A stretch of 64,000 nt of DNA from Anaerocolumna sp. Lineage in GTDB: Bacteria > Bacillota > Clostridia > Lachnospirales > Lachnospiraceae. Of this stretch, positions 54,220 through 63,243 are shown one piece after another (within the stretch, counting starts at the first letter, position 1; every line of letters starts with the position of its first letter). The DNA lies in the NCBI GenBank assembly GCA_029256725.1, contig JAQSXJ010000017.1, forward strand, positions 55,556 to 119,555, written 5' to 3'. The position numbers were made by a program, and so were the translations under genes. Below the pieces are notes generated by a model. The model saw nothing but the letters and a program-made list of their open reading frames with translations, ran no database searches and was not told where the DNA came from.

Positions 54220-55487
54220 ATGGATCCTGACCCTGACGGGGATAGTTTTCCTGTGCCGAGATGGCCATGGTATCATCAAACAAAAACAAAATTAAGAGGC
54301 TCGCTGATGGCGGTAACAAAAAAGCCGAACTGGTGCAAAAGATTATGGAAGAACCCACAAAGTTCTTATCAACCATCCAGGTTGCCATAACCTTAGCTGG
54401 TTTCTTCTCAGCAGGTTCTGCAGCCACCGGACTTTCCGGACCTATGGGAGAATTTCTTTTAAAGATTCATATTCCCTATGGAGATGAAATTTCCTTTTTC
54501 CTTGTAACAATTATACTGGCTTTCTTTACTTTGGTTTTCGGTGAATTAGTTCCCAAAAGAATTGCTCTTTCGAAAACAGAAGAAATCAGTATGTTTGTAA
54601 TTGGCCCTGTTAATCTTTTATCCAAGGTCGCATCACCTTTTATCAGATTACTTTCTTTCTCGACCAATTTGGTTATGAAATTATTCGGTTCAAAGGTAAA
54701 TGTCCAAGAGGATATTCTGTCAAGAGAAGAAATTAAGTCTTTAATTGATGAGGGACAAGTACATGGTGTACTAAATGAAAATGAAAGGGAAATGATCAAT
54801 TCCATTATAGAATTCGATGATACTCTTGCCAAAGAAATCATGACCCCCAAGGTTAATGTTTTTGCTATCAATATTCTGGAACCCACAGAAAACTATGTAG
54901 ATAAGTTGATGGACACAAAATATTCCCGAATCCCGGTATATGAGGATGATATTGATAACGTCATCGGTATTTTATATTTTAAGGATTATATGAAGGAAGC
55001 TATCAAGGTAGGCTACAGCAATGTCAATATGCGTTCTATTCTAATTAAGCCTTATTTAGTTCCTGACAGCAAGAATATCTATGAGCTATTCAAAGAGCTT
55101 CAGGTCTCGAAAAACCATATTGCGGTATTAATAGATGAATATGGCGGTTTTTCCGGTATTGTTACCATGGAGGATCTTGTGGAAGAAGTTATGGGTGATA
55201 TCGAAGATGAGTACGATATTTATGTCCCCAAAATCAAGATGCTTGATAATTCTACTTACTTACTGGATGGCCTGCTCACTATAGACGAGCTCAATGATGA
55301 ATTAGATTTAGGTATTTCTTCTGAAAATTATGATACCATTTCCGGTTTCCTCATCGATACTATGGGTGCTATTCCTAGCGATGACGAAGACCGTACCATA
55401 GAAATTGATAACTTAGTATTTAAGATTATCTCCGTTAAGCAAAAGAGAATCGATAAGATTAAACTTTATATCGGAACTGCATCTTAA
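54220..55487 (+). pseudogene. HlyC/CorC-family (CNNM plus CBS) membrane protein gene with 5' deletion
   Basis: A good promoter and TAGGAGG lead to ATG 54220 encoding MDPDPDGDSFPVP, the usual start of this family. The body from 54258 (AEMAMVSSNKNKIKRL) is in another frame. The segment that should encode the first membrane helix is missing, so a deletion of about 50-70 bp broke the frame. The rest is complete: CNNM helices, a CBS pair (EIMTPKVNVFAINI, then ILIKPYLVPDSKNI and AVLIDEYGGFSGIVTMEDLVEE) and a CorC_HlyC domain. Internal ATGs at 54261 or 54267 lack a ribosome site, but a shortened protein (408 aa) cannot be excluded. Confidence 0.78.
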
Positions 55488-55527
55488 TTAACGTAAATAC
55501 TTATAGCATAGATTATAAAATGCGTAC

Positions 55528-55596
55528 AAAGAAGGGCTTTGCTCTGTTTATGGTAGTTATCTACCATATTACAGGAGCATAAGCCCTTCTTTCATT
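55528..55596 (+). terminator. Terminator after the HlyC/CorC gene
   Basis: AAAGAAGGGCTT (55528-55539) and AAGCCCTTCTTT (55581-55592), extended by inner GCTCTGT/ACAGGAGC and TGGTAG/CTACCA pairings. It faces hppA from the other side and may serve both. Confidence 0.85.
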
Positions 55597-55670
55597 TATT
55601 TTTATTCTGTCTTCATTCATCAGTTCAATCTAATCTTAACACAATACTTCACAGCTGATTTACTCATAAC

Positions 55671-57761
55671 TCAGCCAAACAATGAGATTGTCAGGAAGAC
55701 TGTTGCGGTAAGGGAAGCAATCAGCGATACCACTGTTATCTGCGTATTGAGAGACGGACCGGCTGTATCCTTAAAAGGATCTCCGACTGTATCTCCAACT
55801 ACAGCTGATTTATGAGCAGCTGAATTCTTGCCGCCATGGTGCCCTGATTCAACATACTTCTTTGTATTATCCCATAACCCACCTGCATTGGACATAAATA
55901 AGGCAAAAATCAGGCCGCTTACAATATTACCGGTTATAAATCCGCCTACTGCTGTTACACCGCCTATAAAACCAACCAAGAGTGTTGCAATAATAGTCAT
56001 TAACCCTGCAGGCACTAATTCTTTCAGTGCACCATTGGTGGCTATTTCAATGCATTTATCATATTCAGGTACAACACCGTCCTTGCCTTCTTTTAGACCT
56101 TTGATATCCCTGAACTGCCTGTGTATCTCATCTACCATCCTCTGCGCATTCCTATCCACTCCTAACATCAGCATAGCAGAAAACAAAGGAGGTATTGCCG
56201 CTCCAAATAGCAGCCCGAAAAATACTGTTGGATTTAGAATATCAAAGCCAGTTATAAGAGGTTTGCCAAGCTCGATTGCTGCTGTATTTACTTCACTGAT
56301 AAAAGCACCCAGCAATGCAATAACTGTAAGTCCTGCTGCTCCTATGGAGAAACCTTTGGTAACGGCTTTTACAGTATTCCCTGCACTGTCAAGCGTATCA
56401 GTAACTTCAAGGGCCTTCTCTCCCAGCCCTCCCATTTCCACTAGTCCTCTTGCATTATCAACAATAGGTCCATAGGCATCATTGGATATAATCATTCCTA
56501 CAATAGATAACATTCCAACAGCTGCCATAGCGATTCCAAACATGGGATAACCTGCACCTAAAGGTTCGCATATTTTATAAGCTGCCAATGCGGATATACC
56601 AATTCCTATCATGGAAGGCAGAATGCTCATTAACCCATAAGATATACCTGATAATATGGTAAAGGCCGGTCCTGCTTCGGAGGCTTTGGCCACCATATGG
56701 ACAGGCTTTCTGGAATCATTGGTAAAGTAATCACTGGCCAGACCTATAACAACTCCGACTGCCAGACCTATGGCACTGGCAAACCAGATACGCCATTCAA
56801 ACTTAAATATATATGTAGCAAGAGCTGTCAGTATACCGTATAAAACAGTCGTTACATAAGTATTACTGTTTAATGCCCTACCGGGGTTACCGCCTTCTTT
56901 CATCCTTGCTGTAAGTACACCTGTGATAGAGGCAAGAAGTCCCAATGCACTATAACAGAAAACCATACTGGCGTTGCTGCTTCCGCCGCCGCTTTTGTCC
57001 AGGGCGCTTGCCATAACCAGCGCTGCTGCCATAGATGCTACATTGGAATCAAATAAATCTGCTCCCATACCAGCCACATCACCTACATTATCTCCTACAT
57101 TATCAGCAATTACTGCCGGATTTCTCGGATCATCTTCCGGAATTCCAAGCTCCACTTTCCCTACCAGATCGGCACTGATGTCGGCAGTTTTTGTGAAGAT
57201 CCCACCGCCGGCTTTGGCAAATAGCGCCATGGAGCTGGCACCGAAACTGAAGCCAAGAAGAGCTGTCGTATTATTGGTAAGCAATAGTACCAAGGTAACT
57301 CCAAGAAGGCTGGAACCTACCACCGCCATACCCATAACTGCTCCTCCGCGAAAGCCCGCCATAAAGGACGGTCTGATACCTTTGACAGATGCTTCCGCTG
57401 ATTTAATGTTTGCAATAGTGGCTATGCTGATACCGACCTTTCCCGCTGCACCGGAAAAACAAGTACCAAAGATATAGGACAATGCCATCAATACATTGTC
57501 TAAAAGACCGCCTTCCCATATCGGGTCAGGCAAAAACAGAAAGATAACAACTGCGATCACACCGCAGAAACGGGATAAAACTTTGAATTCTTTCACTAAA
57601 AATGTGTTTGCACCATTACGTATCAGCTTTCCTACATGAGCAATCCGCTCATTGGAAGAAGGCCTTTTGTTTACCCAGCGATACAGCCAAAAGGCTGCAA
57701 TAAAGGCAAGGATTGAAACAATAATGGATGCAGCTTGAAAAACCTCTACATTGATATCCAT
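55671..57761 (-). CDS. hppA: Membrane-bound ion-translocating pyrophosphatase
   Basis: Integral membrane pump of 696 aa with about 16 helices that couples pyrophosphate hydrolysis to H+ or Na+ export. Signature EDDPRNPAVIADNVGDNVGDVAGMGADLFDS and the second acidic site KSAVVGDTVGDPFKDTAGPSLN are present. SAGNTVKAVTKGFSIG has Lys at the position that usually marks K+-independent enzymes. The ORF track runs to 57824; TTGGAG is nine bases before the ATG at 57761 (MDINVEVFQAA). Confidence 0.95.
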   Translation of the reverse strand: MDINVEVFQAASIIVSILAFIAAFWLYRWVNKRPSSNERIAHVGKLIRNGANTFLVKEFKVLSRFCGVIAVVIFLFLPDPIWEGGLLDNVLMALSYIFGTCFSGAAGKVGISIATIANIKSAEASVKGIRPSFMAGFRGGAVMGMAVVGSSLLGVTLVLLLTNNTTALLGFSFGASSMALFAKAGGGIFTKTADISADLVGKVELGIPEDDPRNPAVIADNVGDNVGDVAGMGADLFDSNVASMAAALVMASALDKSGGGSSNASMVFCYSALGLLASITGVLTARMKEGGNPGRALNSNTYVTTVLYGILTALATYIFKFEWRIWFASAIGLAVGVVIGLASDYFTNDSRKPVHMVAKASEAGPAFTILSGISYGLMSILPSMIGIGISALAAYKICEPLGAGYPMFGIAMAAVGMLSIVGMIISNDAYGPIVDNARGLVEMGGLGEKALEVTDTLDSAGNTVKAVTKGFSIGAAGLTVIALLGAFISEVNTAAIELGKPLITGFDILNPTVFFGLLFGAAIPPLFSAMLMLGVDRNAQRMVDEIHRQFRDIKGLKEGKDGVVPEYDKCIEIATNGALKELVPAGLMTIIATLLVGFIGGVTAVGGFITGNIVSGLIFALFMSNAGGLWDNTKKYVESGHHGGKNSAAHKSAVVGDTVGDPFKDTAGPSLNTQITVVSLIASLTATVFLTISLFG

Positions 57762-58249
57762 ATTTTCCATCTCCAATCTATTATAATGCAATTTTATCAT
57801 AACATTACTAGAGGATATGTTCAATATGAAGTTGTTAGTCCATGCATTTTTGTATATTTAATACAAGATACATGTAATATTTTTCCTGTTTATTAGTGCA
57901 ATATTTAATTCATTATCTCTTTATAATACATTATACTAGAGCCTCAAAATTTCTTGTTGATTTAACGTGCTAAAGCTAATTTTTATGCACTTTCAGGAAA
58001 AATACCCAAAACTGAAAGAGCGAATGCGCCTATGGAAAGGGATTAGAAGTCCTTTTCTCTGAAAATTTTGTGCTATATTCTAAAACAGATTGTCTGAGCG
58101 TTAGCGAGTTATCTGTTTTAGAATATGCCCAGCACAAAATGTCCAGGGAATTAGGACTTCTTATCCCTTGGAATGAAGCATGAGTCTTTCAGTTTTGGGT
58201 ATTTTTCCGTCCGTATTACAACAACACAGAGCTTTTGACTCTCCAGACA
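57762..58249. other. Intergenic region with element C
   Basis: It holds the hppA promoter region (AT-rich, 57770-57960) and the 213-bp structured element C. Nothing else was recognised. Confidence 0.55.
57996..58208 (+). repeat. Long-palindrome dispersed element, copy C (full length)
   Basis: Outer arms GGAAAAATACCCAAAACTGA and complement form a perfect 24-bp stem. The core ATGCGCCTATGGAAAGG is shared with copies A and B. The second stem GGGATTAGAAGTCC/GGACTTCTTATCCC and the third stem ATATTCTAAAACAGAT with its perfect complement differ from copy A by paired changes. The apex is TGTCTGAGCGTTAGCGAGTT, shorter than in copy A. The right flank reads CCGTCCGT. Confidence 0.9.
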
Positions 58250-59101
58250 TTATAAAAGTTTACCGGAAATAGACTCTGTTGTCCTTGCCTTATTCTCAGC
58301 ACACTGGTTGTAATGCTTTACAAAAAATTGAAGATATAAGATTTCTAAAATATAGAGCTGTACGATGGAAGTGGTTGATGCACCGCCATCAAGAGGTCCT
58401 TCATTCGAACCGCATAAAAGAATGGCATCTGATTGGGCGGTGAGAGCAGTTTTTGCAAAATGGGTAACGATAACAGAAGGACAACCGTTTCCCTTTAATA
58501 GCTTATGAACTTCAATCATATCTTTTGTAGAACCGGAATAGGAGAAAATGATTGCCAAATCCCTGGAATCCATAAGTGATGCAGCTATATGCTGCATATG
58601 TGCATCTCCTGTAAATTCAACATTGGGTATGATTCTCATGAACTTCTGTTTCGCCTCTAACGCTATAGTTCCCGAGGACCCTACTCCAAAGAAATGAATT
58701 CGTCGGGCGGCTGACATAAGATCTGCTGCTTTTGCAACCTGTTCATAATCCAGCAACTGGTAAGTCTCTCTGAGTCCATCCATATGAGCAGAAAGAGTCT
58801 TCTCACATATTGTCTTTGTATCATCTCCACTTTCAATGATACCTGCTACCTGCTCCTTCATTTCTCCCATTTTAGTTATATCCTGAGCCAGAAGCATTTT
58901 AAAGTCCTGATATCCGTTTAATTTCAACTCTTTGCAAAATCGAAATACTGTGGTATCTCCCACTTTACAATTCTGAGCCAAGTCTGTAATTGAGGTATAC
59001 AGCACTTTTCTAGGATTCTCAAATATATAATCTGCTACCTTTTTTTCGGCTTTCGTAAATCCAGCGTAGTTCTCTTTTATTCGGTCCAGTATTCCTGCCA
59101 T
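58250..59101 (-). CDS. RpiR-family transcriptional regulator
   Basis: A 283-aa regulator with an N-terminal HTH_6 domain (FTKAEKKVADYIFENPRKVLYTSITDLAQNCKVGDTTVFRFCKELKLNGYQDFK) and a C-terminal SIS sugar-phosphate-binding domain (FFGVGSSGTIALEAKQKF, IIFSYSGSTKDMIEVHK). It starts 26 bp after nanE, with GAGAGG before the ATG. It probably senses an amino-sugar phosphate and controls nanE and the divergent nagBA. Confidence 0.93.
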   Translation of the reverse strand: MAGILDRIKENYAGFTKAEKKVADYIFENPRKVLYTSITDLAQNCKVGDTTVFRFCKELKLNGYQDFKMLLAQDITKMGEMKEQVAGIIESGDDTKTICEKTLSAHMDGLRETYQLLDYEQVAKAADLMSAARRIHFFGVGSSGTIALEAKQKFMRIIPNVEFTGDAHMQHIAASLMDSRDLAIIFSYSGSTKDMIEVHKLLKGNGCPSVIVTHFAKTALTAQSDAILLCGSNEGPLDGGASTTSIVQLYILEILYLQFFVKHYNQCAENKARTTESISGKLL

Positions 59102-59127
59102 GTTAGCCTCTCATTCTTTTCTCTATG

Positions 59128-59820
59128 TTAATTATTTTTTATAGCATTTGTAAATCTTTTTGTGATTTCAACCGGTCTTGTTATGGCTGTTCCGACTACC
59201 GCTGCATAAACTCCAGTGGCAAGTGCTGCTTTTAATTCCTCCGGCGAACTGATGCCTCCTTCAGCAATTACTGGAATTGGGAGGTTTTCTGCCAGCTCCT
59301 TCATTAGTGAAAGTGCAGGAAGCTTCTCCTTACTAGTGTCATTTGTATACCCGCAGAGAGTAGTCCCTACAATATCAAAGCCTAATCTATATGCCTTCAT
59401 AGCCTCCTCAAAGGTAGCACAATCCGCCATAAATATCATAGCTGGAAATTCTTCCTTGACCTTAAGAAAAAACTCTTCTAATCCAATCCCCCCAGGCCTT
59501 AAACGATTTGTAGCATCCAAGGCAATAATATCAGGATGCGCCGCCATAAGTTCCGTTACTTCTTTTAAGGTTGGCGTTATATACACCTCACTGTCCTTAT
59601 AAATACTTTTGGTAAGACCAATAACAGGCAAGTCTACTGTTTCTTTAATGCATCTAATATCCTCAGGTGTATTTGCTCTGATGCCGCAAGCCCCGCCTTT
59701 GCTCGCCGCCAGAGCCATCCGCGCCATAATGTAAGAACTATGTAGTGGTTCTTCAGCCAAAGCCTGGCAGGACACAATCAAGCCTCCCTTTATCTTTATA
59801 AGTACTTCTTCTTTATTCAT
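59128..59820 (-). CDS. nanE: Putative N-acetylmannosamine-6-phosphate 2-epimerase
   Basis: TIM-barrel epimerase of 230 aa converting ManNAc-6-P to GlcNAc-6-P. Motifs IKGGLIVSCQALAEEPLHSSYIMARMALAA, GGACGIRANTPEDI, IALDATNRLRPGG and VIAEGGISSPEELKAALATG. The track start at 59832 is replaced by the ATG at 59820 (MNKEEVLIKIKGG) after GGGAG. First gene of the nanE-rpiR unit; its product feeds NagA and NagB encoded divergently. Confidence 0.94.
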   Translation of the reverse strand: MNKEEVLIKIKGGLIVSCQALAEEPLHSSYIMARMALAASKGGACGIRANTPEDIRCIKETVDLPVIGLTKSIYKDSEVYITPTLKEVTELMAAHPDIIALDATNRLRPGGIGLEEFFLKVKEEFPAMIFMADCATFEEAMKAYRLGFDIVGTTLCGYTNDTSKEKLPALSLMKELAENLPIPVIAEGGISSPEELKAALATGVYAAVVGTAITRPVEITKRFTNAIKNN

Positions 59821-60238
59821 ATAAACTCCCATCTGTGTACCTGCCTCTTATTGTGCAGCCTTTGTATATTAATTATCTCTCACACTTTCTTACCGGCAGC
59901 TTTCTTGCTATTACTAACAACTCTTTAAATAGGTCTAAAATGAGCAGTAAGATTTGTAACGGTGAAAAATTTTTTTATATTAGAATTGTATCCTTGTACT
60001 TTTCATCTGTCAATGAATTCTGACCTATGCTACAAAGCATAACTTCTTTTGCTTATTCAAAATAAAAATATTTTTCTTTTATTATTGGAATTTATTTTTA
60101 TTTTCCTTGATTTTTAGAATTTCATAAGATACTATAGAATCAGTTATACTAGATAAACTACGAAAGAATGACAACAACAATATAATCTACATTTCTATAA
60201 TTCTTTCATCTATAAAAAATTATTGTGAGGTACTTATC
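59821..60238. other. Divergent nanE / nagB control region
   Basis: AT-rich, about 420 bp. It holds the nagB promoter. Dyads that could bind the RpiR regulator include GGAATTTATTTTTATTTTCC (60088-60107) and GAAAGAAT/ATTCTTTC (about 60163-60208). No ORF is credible here. Confidence 0.5.
60107..60135 (+). promoter_or_regulatory. Candidate nagBA promoter
   Basis: TTGATT (60107-60112), a 17-bp spacer and TACTAT (60130-60135), about 100 bp before nagB. The left end abuts the AT-rich dyad. Confidence 0.55.
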
Positions 60239-60949
60239 ATGAATCTGATTAAAGCGAACGGTTATAAAGATTTAAGCAGGAAAGCAGCTAATGTGGTCTC
60301 TGCCCAGGTTATCCTAAAACCTTCAAGTGTCTTAGGACTAGCTACAGGCTCAACTCCTGTTGGAACCTACGAACAGCTAATTGAATGGTATAAGAAAGGA
60401 GATATCGATTTTTCACGTGTTGCTTCTATAAATTTAGATGAGTATTGCGGTTTATCGCCAGAAGATTCCCAGAGTTACCGATATTTTATGAATGATCATT
60501 TCTTTTCTGCTATCAATATCAAACCTGAAAATACCCATGTTCCCAATGGACTGGCTCAAGATTTAGAAGCCGAATGTATTCGTTATGAAAATCTCATAGC
60601 TGACTTAGGCGGAATCGATCTTCAAGTATTAGGTATCGGACATAACGGACATATTGGGTTTAATGAACCTGGTAATTCATTTGAAAAAGCTACCCATATC
60701 GTGGACTTAAACGAAACTACCCTTCAGGCCAATGCACGTTTCTTTAAAAATATTGATGAAGTACCAAAGAAAGCTATCACTATGGGTATCAAATCCATTA
60801 TGCAGTCAAAAAAGATTCTGTTAATTGCAAACGGCCCTGACAAGGAAGAGATCATTCACAAAGCAATATTTGGACCGGTTACGCCAGATGTTCCCGCTTC
60901 CATCCTGCAATTCCACCCTGATCTAACTGTAGTTTGTTCCTTTGAATAA
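60239..60949 (+). CDS. nagB: Glucosamine-6-phosphate deaminase
   Basis: A 236-aa enzyme converting GlcN-6-P to fructose-6-P and ammonia. Motifs LGLATGSTPVGTYEQLIEWYKKG, NLDEYCGLSPEDSQSYRYFMNDHFF and LGIGHNGHIGFNEPGN are complete. It is the short Firmicutes form without the C-terminal allosteric extension of E. coli NagB. GAGG lies eight bases before the ATG. Confidence 0.96.
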   Translation: MNLIKANGYKDLSRKAANVVSAQVILKPSSVLGLATGSTPVGTYEQLIEWYKKGDIDFSRVASINLDEYCGLSPEDSQSYRYFMNDHFFSAINIKPENTHVPNGLAQDLEAECIRYENLIADLGGIDLQVLGIGHNGHIGFNEPGNSFEKATHIVDLNETTLQANARFFKNIDEVPKKAITMGIKSIMQSKKILLIANGPDKEEIIHKAIFGPVTPDVPASILQFHPDLTVVCSFE

Positions 60950-60994
60950 TGTCAATGAATACGCTCTAATGCTACATTTCACACGCAAATTTGT

Positions 60995-61018
60995 GCCTGC
61001 GGCTTAAAGTTTGCAGGC
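60995..61018 (+). promoter_or_regulatory. Small hairpin before nagA
   Basis: GCCTGC/GCAGGC with a 12-nt loop ends a few bases before the GAGAAAGG site of nagA. It may tune translation or protect the processed message. Confidence 0.35.
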
Positions 61019-61030
61019 TATGAGAAAGGC

Positions 61031-62170
61031 ATGGTTATTATTATGTTATTTCAGAATGCATCTGTCTTTATTAACGACAGTTTCCAAAGAGCAGACCTAA
61101 AGGTCTTAGAAGGTAATTTTTCAGAAATTACAAACCACAAAAGAAACGAAATGCAGGAGTCTGCAATAGACTGTACTGATAAACTTATTATTCCGGGTTT
61201 TATTGAGCTTCATTCCCATGGCTGTATCGGATATGATTTCACCACTTCTTCACCGGAAGAACTGAAAAAAATGTGTACCTTCTATGCTGCAAACGGCATT
61301 ACTTCCCTGCTTGCCACCACTATGACAATTGGTTATGATACATACAAAAGAGCTATGCTTAACATCAAAGAAGTTTGTGAAGAAGGTACTGGTGGAAGTC
61401 GCATCATTGGTATTAATATGGAAGGCCCTTTTTTAGGAGCTTCTAAAAAAGGAGCTCATGATACCAGATACCTTCTATCCATTAACGAAGAAAAATACGA
61501 AGAACTCAATGCACTTTCAGGCGATAGGATTAAAATCATCGATCTGGATCCCGATCTTCCCGGCGCAATACCTTTTATAGAAAAATACTGTAAAAACAAA
61601 GTAATATCTCTGGCGCATACTTCCTGTGATTACGATTCAGCTGTAAATGCTATTAAAGCTGGTGCCAGCCATGTAACCCATCTGTTTAATGCTATGAACG
61701 GCCTCCACCACCGTGCTCCCGGTATAATTGGTGCAGTATCAGACTGTGACGTAAATGCAGAAATCATATGTGATGGAATTCATATCCATCCCTCGGTTAT
61801 ACGCCTGATGTTTAAGGCAGTTCCTGAGAAACTGATTCTGATCTCCGATTCCATGAGTGCTGCCGGTCTGGAGGATGGTATCTATGAATTAGGCGGGCAG
61901 AAAGTTACCGTAAAAGACGGAAAGGCAACTTTAGATGACGGTACAATAGCAGGATCAACGACAACTATCTACAAAGCTTTCCTTAAAGTACTGGAAATTG
62001 GTATACCGGTAGAACAGGCTATCTTAAGTTCGACCCTGTATCCTGCAAGAGCCATAGGTGCTGATAAGGAAACCGGTTCGATACAAATCGGTAAAAAGGC
62101 AGATTTTATAATTATGGATAAAAATTACCAGATTGAGAGTGTTTATTCTAACGGTATTCAGATTTTTTAA
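61031..62170 (+). CDS. nagA: N-acetylglucosamine-6-phosphate deacetylase
   Basis: Amidohydrolase of 379 aa. Metal motif GFIELHSHGC, INMEGPFLGASKKGAHD, SLAHTSCDYD, HVTHLFNAMNGLHHRAPG and catalytic Asp in ISDSMSAAGLEDGIYELGG. It makes GlcN-6-P for NagB. The start is unclear: GAGAAAGG is 1 nt from the ATG at 61031 and 13 nt from the in-frame ATG at 61043. Second gene of the nagBA operon. Confidence 0.95.
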   Translation: MVIIMLFQNASVFINDSFQRADLKVLEGNFSEITNHKRNEMQESAIDCTDKLIIPGFIELHSHGCIGYDFTTSSPEELKKMCTFYAANGITSLLATTMTIGYDTYKRAMLNIKEVCEEGTGGSRIIGINMEGPFLGASKKGAHDTRYLLSINEEKYEELNALSGDRIKIIDLDPDLPGAIPFIEKYCKNKVISLAHTSCDYDSAVNAIKAGASHVTHLFNAMNGLHHRAPGIIGAVSDCDVNAEIICDGIHIHPSVIRLMFKAVPEKLILISDSMSAAGLEDGIYELGGQKVTVKDGKATLDDGTIAGSTTTIYKAFLKVLEIGIPVEQAILSSTLYPARAIGADKETGSIQIGKKADFIIMDKNYQIESVYSNGIQIF

Positions 62171-62310
62171 AATTTTATAATAGACAATTTTACTGCTTTA
62201 ACAATATGTAACTGAATAAAAAACCATGAAAAAAACCATTCTATTTAGTGCAATGAAAATTAAAATCTATTGCTAAAAGCCATTGTGCTCATTAGAAAGG
62301 AGTTATAAAA

Positions 62311-62484
62311 ATGGAAATTAATTCAAGCATCGGATGTAGTGTAACAGAATGTCAATATCATGCAGGTGAGAAACAGTATTGTACTCTTGATAAAATTATG
62401 GTAGGAAAATCAGAATCCTATACTTCCAAAGTCGAAGGTACAGATTGTGAATCTTTTAAAGTAAATGAAAACAAAACGTTTTAA
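62311..62484 (+). CDS. DUF1540-domain protein, 57 aa (absent from ORF track)
   Basis: A small protein with the DUF1540 pattern: IGCSVTECQYHAGEKQYCTLDKIMVG, then a late Cys in TDCESF. The conserved Cys/His set suggests metal binding. AAAGGAG lies eight bases before the ATG and a strong terminator follows. The family is common in Clostridia; its function is unknown. Confidence 0.88.
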   Translation: MEINSSIGCSVTECQYHAGEKQYCTLDKIMVGKSESYTSKVEGTDCESFKVNENKTF

Positions 62485-62524
62485 TTCTTAAACAGTACGA
62501 AAAAATCTGTAATAGGAATATAAA

Positions 62525-62563
62525 AAGACCGCTGCCCGACGAATCATAATCGGCAGCGGTCTT
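62525..62563. terminator. Bidirectional terminator between the DUF1540 and dedA-like genes
   Basis: AAGACCGCTGCC (62525-62536) and GGCAGCGGTCTT (62552-62563) form a perfect 12-bp stem with flanking A and T runs. Confidence 0.9.
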
Positions 62564-62619
62564 CTTACTTTAGTTTATTTTTTCTTGCTTTGAATTCATT
62601 TCCGGAAATCGAATTAAAA

Positions 62620-63243
62620 CTACTCTTTCTCTTTCTTCTTGCTCTTTCTGTAAAAATAAAAGGCAGCACACAGAATAAACAATACGCCTAGCACTATTAT
62701 GGTAATATGAGTAAATGCGTCTGTCTTATCGACAATATTTTCCCAGGAATTGCTGGCAGCTTTTCCCAGAAGCACTAAGACCGTATTCCATACTAGGGAA
62801 CCAATGGTTGTCAGAAGAAAGAATATCCAAAAATTCATATTTGCCATACCAGCTGGTATGGATATCAAGCTTCGGATTACAGGTATACATCTGCATATTA
62901 AAACCGTTATCTTTCCTTTGGAGTTGAACCAGTCATACGCCTTACTAACATCTTCTCTCTTAAGACGCAGAATTTTACCTATACGACCATCCAATATCTT
63001 ACCCAGTCTATCCATTGTCAACAGATTGCCTGCTCCATACAGAATTGCCGCACCCAGTAATGAACCAATAGTTGAGAATAATATAACTCCCTGTGCAGTC
63101 AGACTAGTAAATGTAGTCATAAATCCGCCAAAGGTTAAAATAATCTCAGAAGGTATAGGCGGAAACACATTCTCCAATGCGATGAGAAAAGTAATTCCCA
63201 GATATCCGAATTGATTCATAAATTCAATAATCCAATCTTTCAT
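62620..63243 (-). CDS. DedA-family membrane protein
   Basis: A 207-aa protein of the DedA/SNARE-associated family with about five membrane segments. Family sequence: NVFPPIPSEIILTFGGFM and CRCIPVIRSLISIPAGMANMNFWIFFLLTTIGSLVWNTVLVLLG. Basic C-terminal tail. Members act as lipid flippases (undecaprenyl phosphate or phosphatidylethanolamine); which one here is unknown. AGAGG precedes the ATG. Confidence 0.92.
   Translation of the reverse strand: MKDWIIEFMNQFGYLGITFLIALENVFPPIPSEIILTFGGFMTTFTSLTAQGVILFSTIGSLLGAAILYGAGNLLTMDRLGKILDGRIGKILRLKREDVSKAYDWFNSKGKITVLICRCIPVIRSLISIPAGMANMNFWIFFLLTTIGSLVWNTVLVLLGKAASNSWENIVDKTDAFTHITIIVLGVLFILCAAFYFYRKSKKKEKE

Noticed and set aside
56974-57477. 167-aa plus-strand ORF
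   Set aside because: Antisense to hppA.
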